A stretch of DNA of 38,356 nt from an uncultured Bacteroidota bacterium (GTDB lineage Bacteria > Bacteroidota > Bacteroidia > Chitinophagales > Chitinophagaceae): contig CAIQUX010000027.1 in the NCBI GenBank assembly GCA_903875055.1, forward strand, positions 1-38,356, given 5' to 3'. The notes under the pieces were generated by a model. That model was not told the origin of the DNA. It did not search any database and saw only the letters and a list, made by a program, of their open reading frames with translations. The translations under genes were made by a program, and so were the position numbers. Positions 1 to 7,770 of this stretch are shown here, piece by piece; the first letter of the stretch is position 1; each line of letters opens with the position of its first letter.

Positions 1-316
1 ACACCACTTCTATTCTTCTTCCTGCGAACAAACATTCTCAAAAATAAGCCGGGACACCCAAAACCAAAAACACAATCCAGCATTTAAAGCCCTTTCAGAG
101 ACTTTTTTCTCCTAATTCTAAAAATCGCGGAAGTCAGGAAATCATTTAACGCACTGCGAGGTGATTTTTAAGAATAAGAAAACACACAAGGGCTACCAGG
201 CTGACAAACGATTTACGGATTCAATAAGAGATACATTTACAAGGTCGGAAACATTGAAATCAGAAGAGCCAACAGGATTAAAATTTTTATACCTATTTCT
301 GGCATCACCTGAAGGA
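1..316. other. left-edge stretch without a recognisable gene
   Basis: No open frame here resembles a known protein. Plus frame 1 is open only from the edge for 28 codons and stops near base 87. The 99-codon ORF that starts at 161 has a GTG start, low-complexity composition, and its last 144 bases lie antisense to the 3' end of the arginase gene, so I treat it as spurious. No tRNA fold or clear terminator hairpin was seen. Confidence 0.5.
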
Positions 317-1264
317 TTAATTCATCAGAAGGATATTCACGCTTCGTTGCAATACATTGAAAGCGATTTCGGCCATCAGGTTTTCCTTATCAAGCGTCGG
401 ATTCACTTCAGTGATTTCAAAACAACAGATCTTGTGATTCTGCATCAGGCTGGCCAATAAATCCTCCGCTTCACGTTCCTTTAATCCATTAGGCACCGGT
501 GTGCCGGTGCCGCGCGAAATACTGCTGTCAAGACTGTCAACATCAAATGAGACATAGATGTCGTCGCATTGTTTGAGTGCCAGTAAAGTTTGTCGTACTA
601 CATGTTCGACCCCCTTTTTTCTTACTTCTGAAACCGGAATAATCTTAGTTCCCAGTTTTTTCAGGATATAATCTTCCTCTTTTTCAATATCACGAAGAGC
701 GATATACACGATATCTTCAGGCAAGACCTTAGGGCATATCTTTCCTATATTCTTCAGTTCATTCCAAACCTTCAGGGTCGCTTCATCGGGATGATGAACC
801 TGACAATCTAAATTGTCTTCGGCCAACGAAATGGCAAGTGGCATGCCATGCATGTTTCCGCTGGGTGTCGTATACGGCGAATGAATATCAGCATGGGCAT
901 CTATCCATATCACACCTAAACGACTTTTAGGTTTTGCCATTTTAATGCCGGCTATGGTGCCACCCGCACTACTGTGGTCTCCTGCCAATACCAACGGAAA
1001 CAAACCCGATTTCAAGTTGGTTTCTACGGCCTTGGCTACACGTTCATACATGGTTTTTACACCTTTGATCCGTTTTGCATAGGGGCTTTCAACCGGCTCA
1101 TACAACAGGTTGTTTTCGGTTTCTACCACATCGCTTGGAAAGTTGACGAAGAAATTGCTCATAAAATCAAGCGCTGCAATTTTCAATGCATCCACACCCA
1201 GACTGGCTCCGCGTGTGCCTGCGCCTATTTCAGATTTTACTTCAATGATTTTGATATTTCGCAT
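317..1264 (-). CDS. rocF: arginase / agmatinase-family ureohydrolase
   Basis: Binuclear-manganese ureohydrolase expected to hydrolyse arginine to ornithine and urea in the cytoplasm. The metal-ligand motifs are all present: GDHS at residues 95-98, DAHADIH at 122-128 and SFDVDSLD near 239-246, followed by the FEITEVNP segment typical of the fold. The 315-residue length is normal for arginase. The substrate is assigned from overall resemblance to Bacteroidota arginases; agmatinase or formimidoylglutamase are the alternatives. The ATG at 1264 lies 6 nt downstream of an exact TAnnTTTG promoter box, so the mRNA may be leaderless. It is a single gene on the minus strand, with 146 bp between it and the AIM24 gene upstream. 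Confidence 0.85.
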   Translation of the reverse strand: MRNIKIIEVKSEIGAGTRGASLGVDALKIAALDFMSNFFVNFPSDVVETENNLLYEPVESPYAKRIKGVKTMYERVAKAVETNLKSGLFPLVLAGDHSSAGGTIAGIKMAKPKSRLGVIWIDAHADIHSPYTTPSGNMHGMPLAISLAEDNLDCQVHHPDEATLKVWNELKNIGKICPKVLPEDIVYIALRDIEKEEDYILKKLGTKIIPVSEVRKKGVEHVVRQTLLALKQCDDIYVSFDVDSLDSSISRGTGTPVPNGLKEREAEDLLASLMQNHKICCFEITEVNPTLDKENLMAEIAFNVLQRSVNILLMN

Positions 1265-1270
1265 AAGTCA

Positions 1271-1278
1271 CAAAAATA
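1271..1278 (-). promoter_or_regulatory. Bacteroidota -7 promoter box for the arginase gene
   Basis: Minus-strand TATTTTTG matches the Bacteroidota -7 consensus TAnnTTTG. It ends 6 nt before the ATG. A weak TTTA lies 22 bp upstream as a possible -33 element. Confidence 0.5.
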
Positions 1279-1410
1279 CATTTCTTATCGGGTGTCTGCA
1301 TAAATATTTGAATTATTAAACGAACAAGCGAAGAGACATCGATCGTTTTTCTGAAAGGTCTTCATCAATCTGTGCCTCTTCGTCTGATATTTTTGTCTGG
1401 AAATATGCGG

Positions 1411-2202
1411 TTAAATACCGTCACCGTCGAGCAGATTACCCAGACCTCCGAGTATGCTGCCTTCTTCCTTGCGACGTCCGAATGAACCGTAGGCAATGAT
1501 ACGTGAAGCCAGCCGACTGATAGGAAGCGATTGAACCCACACGGTTCCGGGGCCGCGTAAGGTTGCAAAGAAAAGCCCTTCGCCACCGAATACGACGTTC
1601 TTGATACCTCCGATAAACTGGATGTCGAAATCAATATCTTTGGTATACGCTACCACACATCCGGTATCGATTTTCAATACTTCACCGGGTGCCAGCGTTT
1701 TCTCAAACACATGTCCGCCGGCATGTACAAAGGCCAGTCCGTCACCTTCAAGTTTTTGCATGATGAAGCCTTCGCCACCAAAAATACCGGTACCCAGTTT
1801 ACGTTGAAACTCGATGCCTATGCTTACCCCTTTGGCAGCGCATAAAAAAGCATCTTTCTGGCAAATCATCCTGCCGCCATAATCTGCCAGGTTCATAGCG
1901 ATGATTTTTCCCGGATAGGGCGATGCGAAATGCACTTTCTTTTTTCCCTGACCGATATTCGTGAAGGCTGTCATGAACAGGCTTTCACCTGTGAGCAGGC
2001 GTTTCCCGGCCGAGAAGAGTTTGCCCATCAGTCCGCCCTGTTGTTGCGATCCGTCGCCGAAGATGGTTTGCATCTCCACGCCGTCATCCATCATCATAAA
2101 GGCACCGCTTTCACCAATAGCGGTTTCATTGGGGTCGAGTTCAATCTCAACGTGTTGCATCTCTTCCCCGTAAATTTTGTAATCGATTTCGTGTGCGTTC
2201 AT
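1411..2202 (-). CDS. AIM24 / TIGR00266 family protein
   Basis: Conserved protein of unknown biochemical role, related to the AIM24/TIGR00266 family. It is predicted to be an all-beta, glycine-rich cytoplasmic protein. Visible hallmarks are the early GESGAFMMMDDGVEM stretch, the GESLFMTAF segment, and repeated FGGEG-type turns (GTGIFGGEGF, KNVVFGGEGLFF). The ORF track begins at a TTG (2220); the first ATG at 2202 gives MNAHEIDYKIYGEEM, the usual family start, and a 263-residue product. There are no signal peptide or membrane helices. It ends in a short tail, LGGLGNLLDGDGI. Flanking genes are unrelated and give no clue to function. Confidence 0.8.
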   Translation of the reverse strand: MNAHEIDYKIYGEEMQHVEIELDPNETAIGESGAFMMMDDGVEMQTIFGDGSQQQGGLMGKLFSAGKRLLTGESLFMTAFTNIGQGKKKVHFASPYPGKIIAMNLADYGGRMICQKDAFLCAAKGVSIGIEFQRKLGTGIFGGEGFIMQKLEGDGLAFVHAGGHVFEKTLAPGEVLKIDTGCVVAYTKDIDFDIQFIGGIKNVVFGGEGLFFATLRGPGTVWVQSLPISRLASRIIAYGSFGRRKEEGSILGGLGNLLDGDGI

Positions 2203-2345
2203 TGTTTTTGTTTTTTGCAAATGTGAAAATAAAATAATTCCACTGAAAAAATCTTTGACAAGCGGTCTGAATCCGGTTGGAATTCAATACATTTTACTTC
2301 GTCATATCAAATTTCGTTGTATTTTTCCAACAAAATAAGCGCTGC

Positions 2346-2720
2346 ATGCAAGCACAAAATATGATCAATTGGTTTGAAATAGCTGTGACCGATTTTGACA
2401 GGGCAAGGAAATTTTACGAAACGATTTTCGGTATCGATATGAAGACCACTGAGATTCAGGGTTACAAGATGGCTTTTTTCCCGAATGAAGAAGGTGGCGT
2501 GAGCGGGGCTATCTGCTATGGTGAGGGTTATATTCCAAGCGGTGCCGGTGCTCTGTTGTATCTGAATGCTAATCCGGACGTGAATGTCGTTCTTGATAAG
2601 ACCGTACAATCCGGAGGAAAAATCATCGTACCTAAAACACTGATCGGTGAAGAAGCAGGCTACTATGCCTTCATCGTCGATACCGAAGGCAATAGAATTG
2701 CATTGCATTCAAACAGGTAA
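2346..2720 (+). CDS. VOC-family (glyoxalase/bleomycin-resistance fold) protein
   Basis: Small vicinal-oxygen-chelate protein of about 124 residues. It shows the family pattern: INWFEIAVTDFDRARKFYE at the first beta-alpha unit, FGIDMK, then a second half ending in YYAFIVDTEGNRIALHS. The substrate cannot be read from sequence; many such single-module proteins are uncharacterised. The ORF track starts upstream at a non-ATG codon. The ATG at 2346 (MQAQNMINWF) or the one at 2361 (MINWF) fits the fold start better. A near-match promoter box TATTTTTC lies at 2320-2327. It is transcribed toward tag, 92 bp upstream of it. Confidence 0.75.
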   Translation: MQAQNMINWFEIAVTDFDRARKFYETIFGIDMKTTEIQGYKMAFFPNEEGGVSGAICYGEGYIPSGAGALLYLNANPDVNVVLDKTVQSGGKIIVPKTLIGEEAGYYAFIVDTEGNRIALHSNR

Positions 2721-2734
2721 AGAGGCGGAAGGCG

Positions 2735-2788
2735 AAAAGTTACTAGTTAAAAGCAATCCTGACATCTATCAATATCTTCATAACTTTT
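2735..2788. repeat. imperfect inverted repeat between the VOC gene and tag
   Basis: AAAAGTTA at 2735-2742 is mirrored by TAACTTTT at 2781-2788, with further ATAACTTT copies beside it (near 2811). A loose hairpin in the intergenic RNA is possible. No U-tract follows, so this is not a standard intrinsic terminator. Confidence 0.3.
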
Positions 2789-2812
2789 ATCTCATAACGT
2801 ATAACTTTCATA

Positions 2813-3394
2813 ATGAAAAAGACCTGTATCTGGCCCGGCAATGATGACCTCATGCATCAATATCATGATGAAGAATGGGGTGTTCCGGTTCATGATGATA
2901 AAAAACATTTTGAGTTCATTGTACTCGATACGTTTCAAGCAGGACTCAGCTGGAAAACTATCTTGCATAAACGAGAAAATTTCAGAAAGGCCTTTGCCGG
3001 ATTTGATGTAAAAAAGATCTCGAAATTTGATGAAGAAAAAATACAACTTCTCTTGCAGGATGCAGGCATCATCCGCAACCAATTAAAAGTAAAAGCTACC
3101 GTCAGCAATGCCATTGCCTTCATGGCCATACAGAAAGAGTATGGAACATTCAATGACTATATCTGGCAATTTGTCAACGGAAAGACTATCCATCATGTGC
3201 ATGCAGAACATAAAGGCATTCCGGCTACAAGTCCCGAAAGCGATGCCATGAGTAAAGCCTTATCTAAACGCGGATTCAAATTCGTAGGATCCACCATCTG
3301 TTATGCCTATATGCAGGCCGCCGGTATGGTCAACGATCATCTGGTAGAATGCTTCAGGTATAAGCAAGTGAAGAGACCCTCGGTTCAACGTTGA
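2813..3394 (+). CDS. tag: DNA-3-methyladenine glycosylase I
   Basis: Base-excision repair enzyme that removes 3-methyladenine from alkylated DNA. The 193-residue protein aligns along its whole length with E. coli Tag as remembered: C5 and H18 plus the C-terminal VNDHLVEC supply the zinc ligands, YHDEEWGVP and QAGLSW form the base pocket, and SKALSKRGFKFVGSTICY is the most conserved block. The residue equivalent to E. coli Glu38, which contacts the damaged base, is Asp39 here. The ATG at 2813 is the natural start. Alkylation-repair partners (ada, alkB) are not nearby. Confidence 0.92.
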   Translation: MKKTCIWPGNDDLMHQYHDEEWGVPVHDDKKHFEFIVLDTFQAGLSWKTILHKRENFRKAFAGFDVKKISKFDEEKIQLLLQDAGIIRNQLKVKATVSNAIAFMAIQKEYGTFNDYIWQFVNGKTIHHVHAEHKGIPATSPESDAMSKALSKRGFKFVGSTICYAYMQAAGMVNDHLVECFRYKQVKRPSVQR

Positions 3395-3429
3395 AAAAGG
3401 TAACATTTCACTTTCAAGAAGGCTCTTAT

Positions 3430-4149
3430 TTAATTTCCTCTCACCAGCTTCTCGCCTTCCAATTTCACCAGCACATTATGCTCATCAATCTTACAGCAAT
3501 ATTCCATGTCGTATTGTAAACCGAATTTCGAGAGACGAAGAAAATGCGCACTGTCTTGTATGAATCCATATAGATCCGGCTTCGCCTGACGATATAGATG
3601 AGTCGCCGCACGGGTACTGTCGCAATTCATTTCAAACTGATGACCGATGGCATCATACACCGCACCGGCAAATAAGGAATCTTCAAGGTTATAACGGTCT
3701 TTCCAGGAGGCGCAAGCCAGCAAGACGGGTTTCTTTTGTGCTGTCAGATAATCGCAAACGGCACCCAGATTCAGGAATGAACCCGTGATGATTTCACTGG
3801 CATCACTGCACATATGTAGCAAGCGTGTACCATTAGTGGTGGTGAGAATGAGGGATTTGTTTTCGATAAATTCACGTGGATATTCCAAGGGCGAATTGCC
3901 ATGTTGCAGGCCTGGTGCTACCTGGCCGTCACGTTCACCGGCGGTGATGGAGTTTTCGATTTCCGCACCCAGACGAATACATTTGTCCACATCGTCGACC
4001 GGGATAATTTCGAGGGCGCCGTTGTGTAAGGCAGCTGCCATCGTGGATGTAGCCCTGAAAACATCGATAATGACCACGATACTTTCACTGATGTCATACA
4101 GATGTAATAAGGAAGGAGAGAGACAGGTTTCGATTTTTGGTAATGCCAT
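3430..4149 (-). CDS. comB: 2-phosphosulfolactate phosphatase (ComB family)
   Basis: ComB-type Mg-dependent phosphatase, which converts 2-phosphosulfolactate to sulfolactate, a coenzyme M or sulfonate pathway step. Family landmarks are visible: VVIIDVFRATSTMAAAL near residue 25, AGERDG near 92, GNSPLEY near 105 and LTTTNGTRLL near 123. The 239-residue length is normal. It starts 5 bp after the stop of the PAP2-like gene on the same strand, so the two are probably co-transcribed from the promoter at 4804-4811. No other sulfonate gene is present, so the physiological substrate in this organism is uncertain. Confidence 0.85.
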   Translation of the reverse strand: MALPKIETCLSPSLLHLYDISESIVVIIDVFRATSTMAAALHNGALEIIPVDDVDKCIRLGAEIENSITAGERDGQVAPGLQHGNSPLEYPREFIENKSLILTTTNGTRLLHMCSDASEIITGSFLNLGAVCDYLTAQKKPVLLACASWKDRYNLEDSLFAGAVYDAIGHQFEMNCDSTRAATHLYRQAKPDLYGFIQDSAHFLRLSKFGLQYDMEYCCKIDEHNVLVKLEGEKLVRGN

Positions 4150-4154
4150 GTCGA

Positions 4155-4799
4155 TTAAATGAAAGTTTTGCAGATAATATAAGCCAGTAATTGCCCCAGA
4201 CCGCCAACGATATAACCGCTGTACAATTGACGTTTTTCATGTGCCTGTAAGTAAAGGCGTGAGGTGCCTACAAGTCCGGCTACAAGCACTGAAAATATGG
4301 TGAGTATAGCCGACAGATGAATCCTGTGGAACATGCAGATGACAGCAAATACTACCACACTACCCCAGGCACCTGCATGAAGACTTATTTTGAAAAAGAT
4401 GGTGGCCAGAAATAAAAAGACCGTAGTGAGGAACACCCCTAACAGGAAGCTTTGCAAAAGCATGGGTGCCTGAAACTGATGATGAAATAACCAAAAGGTC
4501 CAGAAATAAAACAGCATGGAGGCAATCAAGGGGCCATAACGTTCATTGGTACCCTGCATCAGCATGGAGTCGATAAATTTCAGTCGCCATAACAGAAAAA
4601 CAACCAGCAAAGGAAAGGTAATGGTGATATAACTGATGATGACCAGCCACCAGGCCTGCGTTTTGGCCGGCACGCCGAAAAGCAGATCGGGCGAACATAC
4701 TAATAGAAAGGCGTATATCATGGCCGGTACAAACACCGGATGGAAAAGAATGGATATGAACCGGGCTGTTATCCTGGCGGGAGAGTTATTTTCTTGCAC
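4155..4799 (-). CDS. polytopic membrane protein, PAP2-like and catalytically degenerate
   Basis: A 214-residue inner-membrane protein with about six hydrophobic helices. Near the C terminus, SRLYLQAHEKRQ keeps the SR-x5-H spacing of PAP2 phosphatase motif 3, but the Asp expected four residues after the His is Gln. The middle KISLHAG only weakly echoes the SGH motif, and I see no clear first motif (KxxxxxxRP). I infer a PAP2-superfamily relative with doubtful phosphatase activity. The start is a GTG at 4799, placed by the TACTTTTG promoter box only 4 nt upstream. It probably forms a two-gene operon with comB downstream. Confidence 0.6.
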   Translation of the reverse strand: MQENNSPARITARFISILFHPVFVPAMIYAFLLVCSPDLLFGVPAKTQAWWLVIISYITITFPLLVVFLLWRLKFIDSMLMQGTNERYGPLIASMLFYFWTFWLFHHQFQAPMLLQSFLLGVFLTTVFLFLATIFFKISLHAGAWGSVVVFAVICMFHRIHLSAILTIFSVLVAGLVGTSRLYLQAHEKRQLYSGYIVGGLGQLLAYIICKTFI

Positions 4800-4803
4800 G
4801 GCG

Positions 4804-4811
4804 CAAAAGTA
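4804..4811 (-). promoter_or_regulatory. -7 promoter box for the PAP2-like/comB operon
   Basis: Minus-strand TACTTTTG, an exact TAnnTTTG match, with CGCC between it and the GTG start. This predicts a leaderless or nearly leaderless transcript and separates this operon from the repeat array upstream. Confidence 0.5.
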
Positions 4812-4944
4812 ATTTGAAAAATTGAAACTGAGTGAATTGCAGAATCGCGATGACTATCAATCTATTTAATGTGGTCTATCTGTGTTGTGATGATATGCAG
4901 TTTCAATGTAAAGTAAAACGAAGGCTTTCTCAAACCGGCATTAA

Positions 4945-5186
4945 AATGTACCTGAAAGTGGTACATGTTGTACTAAAAACACCATCATATTGTACCACAA
5001 ACTAGTACATGATGATATAGAAACACTATCAATATGTCCCAGAAAGACTCTCATATTGTACCACAAACTAGTACATGATGATATAGAAACACCATCAATA
5101 TGTCCCAGAAAGACTCTCATATTGTACCACAAACTAGTACATGATGATATAGAAACACCATCAATATATACCTGAAACACCCTCAT
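4945..5186. repeat. tandem array of a 66-bp unit in an intergenic gap
   Basis: Three contiguous 66-bp units begin at 4989, 5055 and 5121 with ATTGTACCACAAACTAGTAC. Units 1 and 2 differ at one base; the last third of unit 3 has diverged. A degenerate 44-bp copy of the first two thirds precedes them at 4945-4988. Each unit reads as a 43-bp A block with a TGTAC...GTACA inverted repeat plus a 23-bp B block that resembles A without the inverted repeat. The degenerate copy holds the better palindrome, ATGTACC-7-GGTACAT (4946-4966). Because 66 is divisible by 3, ORFs run through on both strands, but they only translate the repeat. The array fills most of the gap between truB and the PAP2-like gene. 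Confidence 0.9.
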
Positions 5187-5233
5187 TACATATCAATAAC
5201 GATGTTAGAGCCAGTCTATCAGAGGAATTATTC

Positions 5234-5947
5234 TTATAGTTTAGGGATAATGATACGGGCATTCATGGCTGTACCGAAAAATTCCTTCATTTCATCCATG
5301 GTGTAGGCATCTTCGATACGATACTCGCCGATGGCGGTCCGCCGCAACATTTTGAGATAACCGCCTACACCTAGCGCTTCACCTACATCATTGGCTATGG
5401 ATCGGATATAAGTGCCACTACTGCATTCTATGCGGAAATGAAGCTCGGGTAAATCTATTTTTGTCAGTTCGAATTGGCTGATCACAACATTCCGGCTTTT
5501 CATGGTTACTTCCTTACCCTGACGGGCCAGTTCATAAACTGGTTTTCCTTCTTGTTTGATGGCCGAATGGATAGGTGGAAACTGGGTGATTTCGCCGCGG
5601 AATTGTTGGATGATATCATGAATCATCGCTTCCGTGATATGCGAAATATCCTTTTTGTCTTGGGGGACGCTCTCTAAATCATAGGTCGGAGTGACTTCAC
5701 CCAATTGTATGATACCGGTATATTCTTTTTTCAGACCCAGTAATTCGGTTAATTTTTTTGTCCATTTTCCGGTGCATACTATCACCAGTCCGCTGGCCAG
5801 AGGGTCCAATGTACCTGCATGTCCTATCTTGGCTTTGGTCCATTTTTTAAGTTGTGCCACCACGCCGAATGAGGTCCAGCCGTAAGGTTTATCGATCAGC
5901 AACATATCTCCTTCGAGGTAGTTTAATTCGTCCAGTTTCTTTTTCAT
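5234..5947 (-). CDS. truB: tRNA pseudouridine-55 synthase
   Basis: Converts U55 to pseudouridine in the T-loop of tRNAs. The 237-residue protein shows the TruB catalytic block HAGTLDPLASG with Asp48, preceded by the LLIDKPYGWTSF motif; later YELARQGKEV and CSSGTYIRSIANDVG match the family. It has no C-terminal PUA extension, as in shorter bacterial TruB. The ORF track starts at a TTG (5956), but that codon overlaps the promoter box at 5954-5961; the ATG at 5947 (MKKKLDELNYLEG) lies 6 nt after the box and is preferred. In many Bacteroidota truB follows uppP; here the upstream neighbour is a divergent SMR gene. Confidence 0.93.
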   Translation of the reverse strand: MKKKLDELNYLEGDMLLIDKPYGWTSFGVVAQLKKWTKAKIGHAGTLDPLASGLVIVCTGKWTKKLTELLGLKKEYTGIIQLGEVTPTYDLESVPQDKKDISHITEAMIHDIIQQFRGEITQFPPIHSAIKQEGKPVYELARQGKEVTMKSRNVVISQFELTKIDLPELHFRIECSSGTYIRSIANDVGEALGVGGYLKMLRRTAIGEYRIEDAYTMDEMKEFFGTAMNARIIIPKL

Positions 5948-5953
5948 CCGGGG

Positions 5954-5961
5954 CAAAAGTA
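5954..5961 (-). promoter_or_regulatory. -7 promoter box for truB
   Basis: Minus-strand TACTTTTG, an exact TAnnTTTG match, 6 nt before the ATG at 5947. It argues for a leaderless truB mRNA and against the TTG start in the ORF track. Confidence 0.5.
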
Positions 5962-6014
5962 ATTTAAGACTTGTTAATTAGGCCATGGATATAGTAAAAG
6001 CTCTTCTAAAACCA

Positions 6015-6022
6015 TACATTTG
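6015..6022 (+). promoter_or_regulatory. -7 promoter box for the SMR/reductase operon
   Basis: TACATTTG matches TAnnTTTG exactly and lies 20 nt before the ATG at 6043. No clear TTTG -33 element is visible at the expected distance. Confidence 0.45.
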
Positions 6023-6042
6023 TCCCATAACAATAAGGAAAT

Positions 6043-6357
6043 ATGCATTGGATTATACTGGCCTTCGGTATTTTGTTTGAGGTTTTGGGTACTGTGGCCA
6101 TGAAATATGCCGAAGGTTTTAGCAAACCGCTTCCTTCAGTATTGGTCTTTGTATTTTATGGTTTAGCGCTTGGATCCTTGGTTTTAGTGCTTAAAAAGAT
6201 GGACGTAGGCATTGCTTATTCGATCTGGGCGGGCTCCGGTACGGCCCTGATAGCGATTATGGGCATGATGTGGTTTAAAGAATCGGTATCTGTTCCTAAG
6301 ATATTGTCAATAGTATTGATCATTGCCGGTATTATCGGTTTAGAATTATTTGATTAG
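6043..6357 (+). CDS. small multidrug resistance (SMR) family transporter, EmrE/Qac type
   Basis: A 104-residue inner-membrane protein with four helices, the standard SMR size. The proton- and drug-binding glutamate is in FEVLGTVAMKYAEGF (Glu13), and IAYSIWAGSGTALIA carries the conserved aromatic segment of helix 3. The helix 3 sequence is closer to the EmrE/Qac branch than to guanidinium exporters, but the substrate remains a guess. The downstream reductase starts 5 bp after its stop, so the two are co-transcribed, an unusual pairing that may reflect lipid or hydrophobic substrates. Confidence 0.88.
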   Translation: MHWIILAFGILFEVLGTVAMKYAEGFSKPLPSVLVFVFYGLALGSLVLVLKKMDVGIAYSIWAGSGTALIAIMGMMWFKESVSVPKILSIVLIIAGIIGLELFD

Positions 6358-6362
6358 AAAAA

Positions 6363-7523
6363 ATGAATGTTTTTATAACTGGTTCCACCGGTTTTTTAGG
6401 TGGCGAAATTTTAATGCTTCTCTCGAAAAGAGATGAAATAAAAAAGATATATTGTCTTCTCCGTGCTGAGAATGATACGGCTGCAGATGCCCGTCTTGAA
6501 AAGGTATTCAAGTTGCATGGTGATTTTTTTGACAGGAATAAAGTGATTCCGGTTATTGGCAATCTGTCAGACGATGGGATGGATCAGCAACTGATTGCAA
6601 ATGAACAATTGAAGGATGTCAATGTTATCATTCACTCGGCCGCTAACACCTCATTTGCCAAAATTTATGATGATGTGGTAAAGAAAGTGAATCTGAACGG
6701 CTTGCAGCAGATTCTGAATTGGAGTAAGACATTAGAACATCTTGAAACGTTTACTTATGTCGGCACTGCCACCATCATCGGGAAAGGGGTTACCGACCGA
6801 TTGATTTTTGAAGATGAGTCGCCAAGCGCCAATTCTGTCCATTTTGTCAAATACACGTATACTAAAATGATGGGTGAGTTGATGATACGTGAGACACTTC
6901 CTGAAGATAAGATCTTGATTGTGCGTCCTTCCATCATCCTCGGCGATTCAAGAGCTCGTATCCCTCGTTCGAATGTCATCCTTTGGACATTAGCGGCTGT
7001 GAATATGCTGCGTCTGATACCTGTGCGTCCGGCACCTAAGTTGGATATTATTTCGGTTGACTATGCCGCCTATGCCATCGATGCCTTGTTATTTACTAAG
7101 CGAAATCACACGGTATATCATATTTCAGCCGGTGAACATTCCTGTACTACCAATCTGAAACTGACGGAAGCCATCGCACCTCATTTTTCTGACCGGCCAG
7201 ATTTTAAATTCATTCCGCATAAATTATTAAACCAGATCAAACTCTGGGCTAAAAACAAGCTTCCTGCCGATGCCGAACTTCATCAGCATACCGAGTATCT
7301 TGATTACTGGCATGAAGTATTTGAAGAGAAATCACAATTGAGAATACTCTTCGGAGGTATGGATCCGTATATCGAATTCATCAATCTGGGGCAGGTATTT
7401 GATAACAAAAGGCTGATTGAAGATACCGGTATCAATTATCCCGAGCCCGTTCATGATTATGTGCAACGGTGTATCGATCATCTGGGTAATATTGATATCA
7501 TGGAAGGTGCTTTAGATCCATAG
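6363..7523 (+). CDS. NAD(P)-dependent SDR of the NAD_binding_4 (acyl-reductase/epimerase-like) type
   Basis: Extended short-chain dehydrogenase of 386 residues. The Rossmann motif GSTGFLGG is at residues 7-14, IIHSAANTSFAK follows the fourth strand, and YTYTK supplies the active-site Tyr-xxx-Lys. VRPSIILGDSRARIP is typical of the NAD_binding_4 group that includes fatty-acyl and carboxylic-acid reductase domains, polyketide terminal reductases and similar enzymes. There is no carrier-protein or acyltransferase domain attached. Its substrate is unknown; I do not assign a pathway. It is the second gene of the operon with the SMR transporter and no terminator hairpin was recognised after it. Confidence 0.75.
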   Translation: MNVFITGSTGFLGGEILMLLSKRDEIKKIYCLLRAENDTAADARLEKVFKLHGDFFDRNKVIPVIGNLSDDGMDQQLIANEQLKDVNVIIHSAANTSFAKIYDDVVKKVNLNGLQQILNWSKTLEHLETFTYVGTATIIGKGVTDRLIFEDESPSANSVHFVKYTYTKMMGELMIRETLPEDKILIVRPSIILGDSRARIPRSNVILWTLAAVNMLRLIPVRPAPKLDIISVDYAAYAIDALLFTKRNHTVYHISAGEHSCTTNLKLTEAIAPHFSDRPDFKFIPHKLLNQIKLWAKNKLPADAELHQHTEYLDYWHEVFEEKSQLRILFGGMDPYIEFINLGQVFDNKRLIEDTGINYPEPVHDYVQRCIDHLGNIDIMEGALDP

Positions 7524-7732
7524 AGCGGTTGCTGAAGCATTTTCTGATAGTGTTCGATTAAGTCGGTTGTAAACTAATCTGAACCTTTTAGACTGCGGCT
7601 GAATAGTTACAGAATTTCTTTTTAGTTCATATTGATAAATAGGATATATATACTCCCGTTATTTATTAACATCCAATGAAACCTGTTTTTATTTATGGCA
7701 ACTTGTTTTAAAAATAATTAGGTTTAAGTGTA

Positions 7733-7740
7733 TATATTTG
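7733..7740 (+). promoter_or_regulatory. -7 promoter box for the efp-accB-accC cluster
   Basis: TATATTTG matches TAnnTTTG exactly and lies 30 nt before the efp ATG, giving a short leader. It sits at the end of a 247-bp AT-rich gap. Confidence 0.5.
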
Positions 7741-7770
7741 CTCTCAATTAAAAATCTTCATTAAAAGTTT

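Noticed and set aside
161-460. 99-residue plus-strand ORF at the left edge
   Set aside because: GTG start, no family resemblance, and its 3' half is antisense to arginase.
2735-2788. Inverted repeat before tag as an intrinsic terminator
   Set aside because: Weak AT stem with no following T-run.
4945-5186. Possible CRISPR array
   Set aside because: The units are contiguous, with no unique spacers, and no cas genes are near.
4941-5186. Repeat-peptide ORFs on both strands as real genes
   Set aside because: They only translate the tandem repeat and have no start context; kept as a repeat instead.
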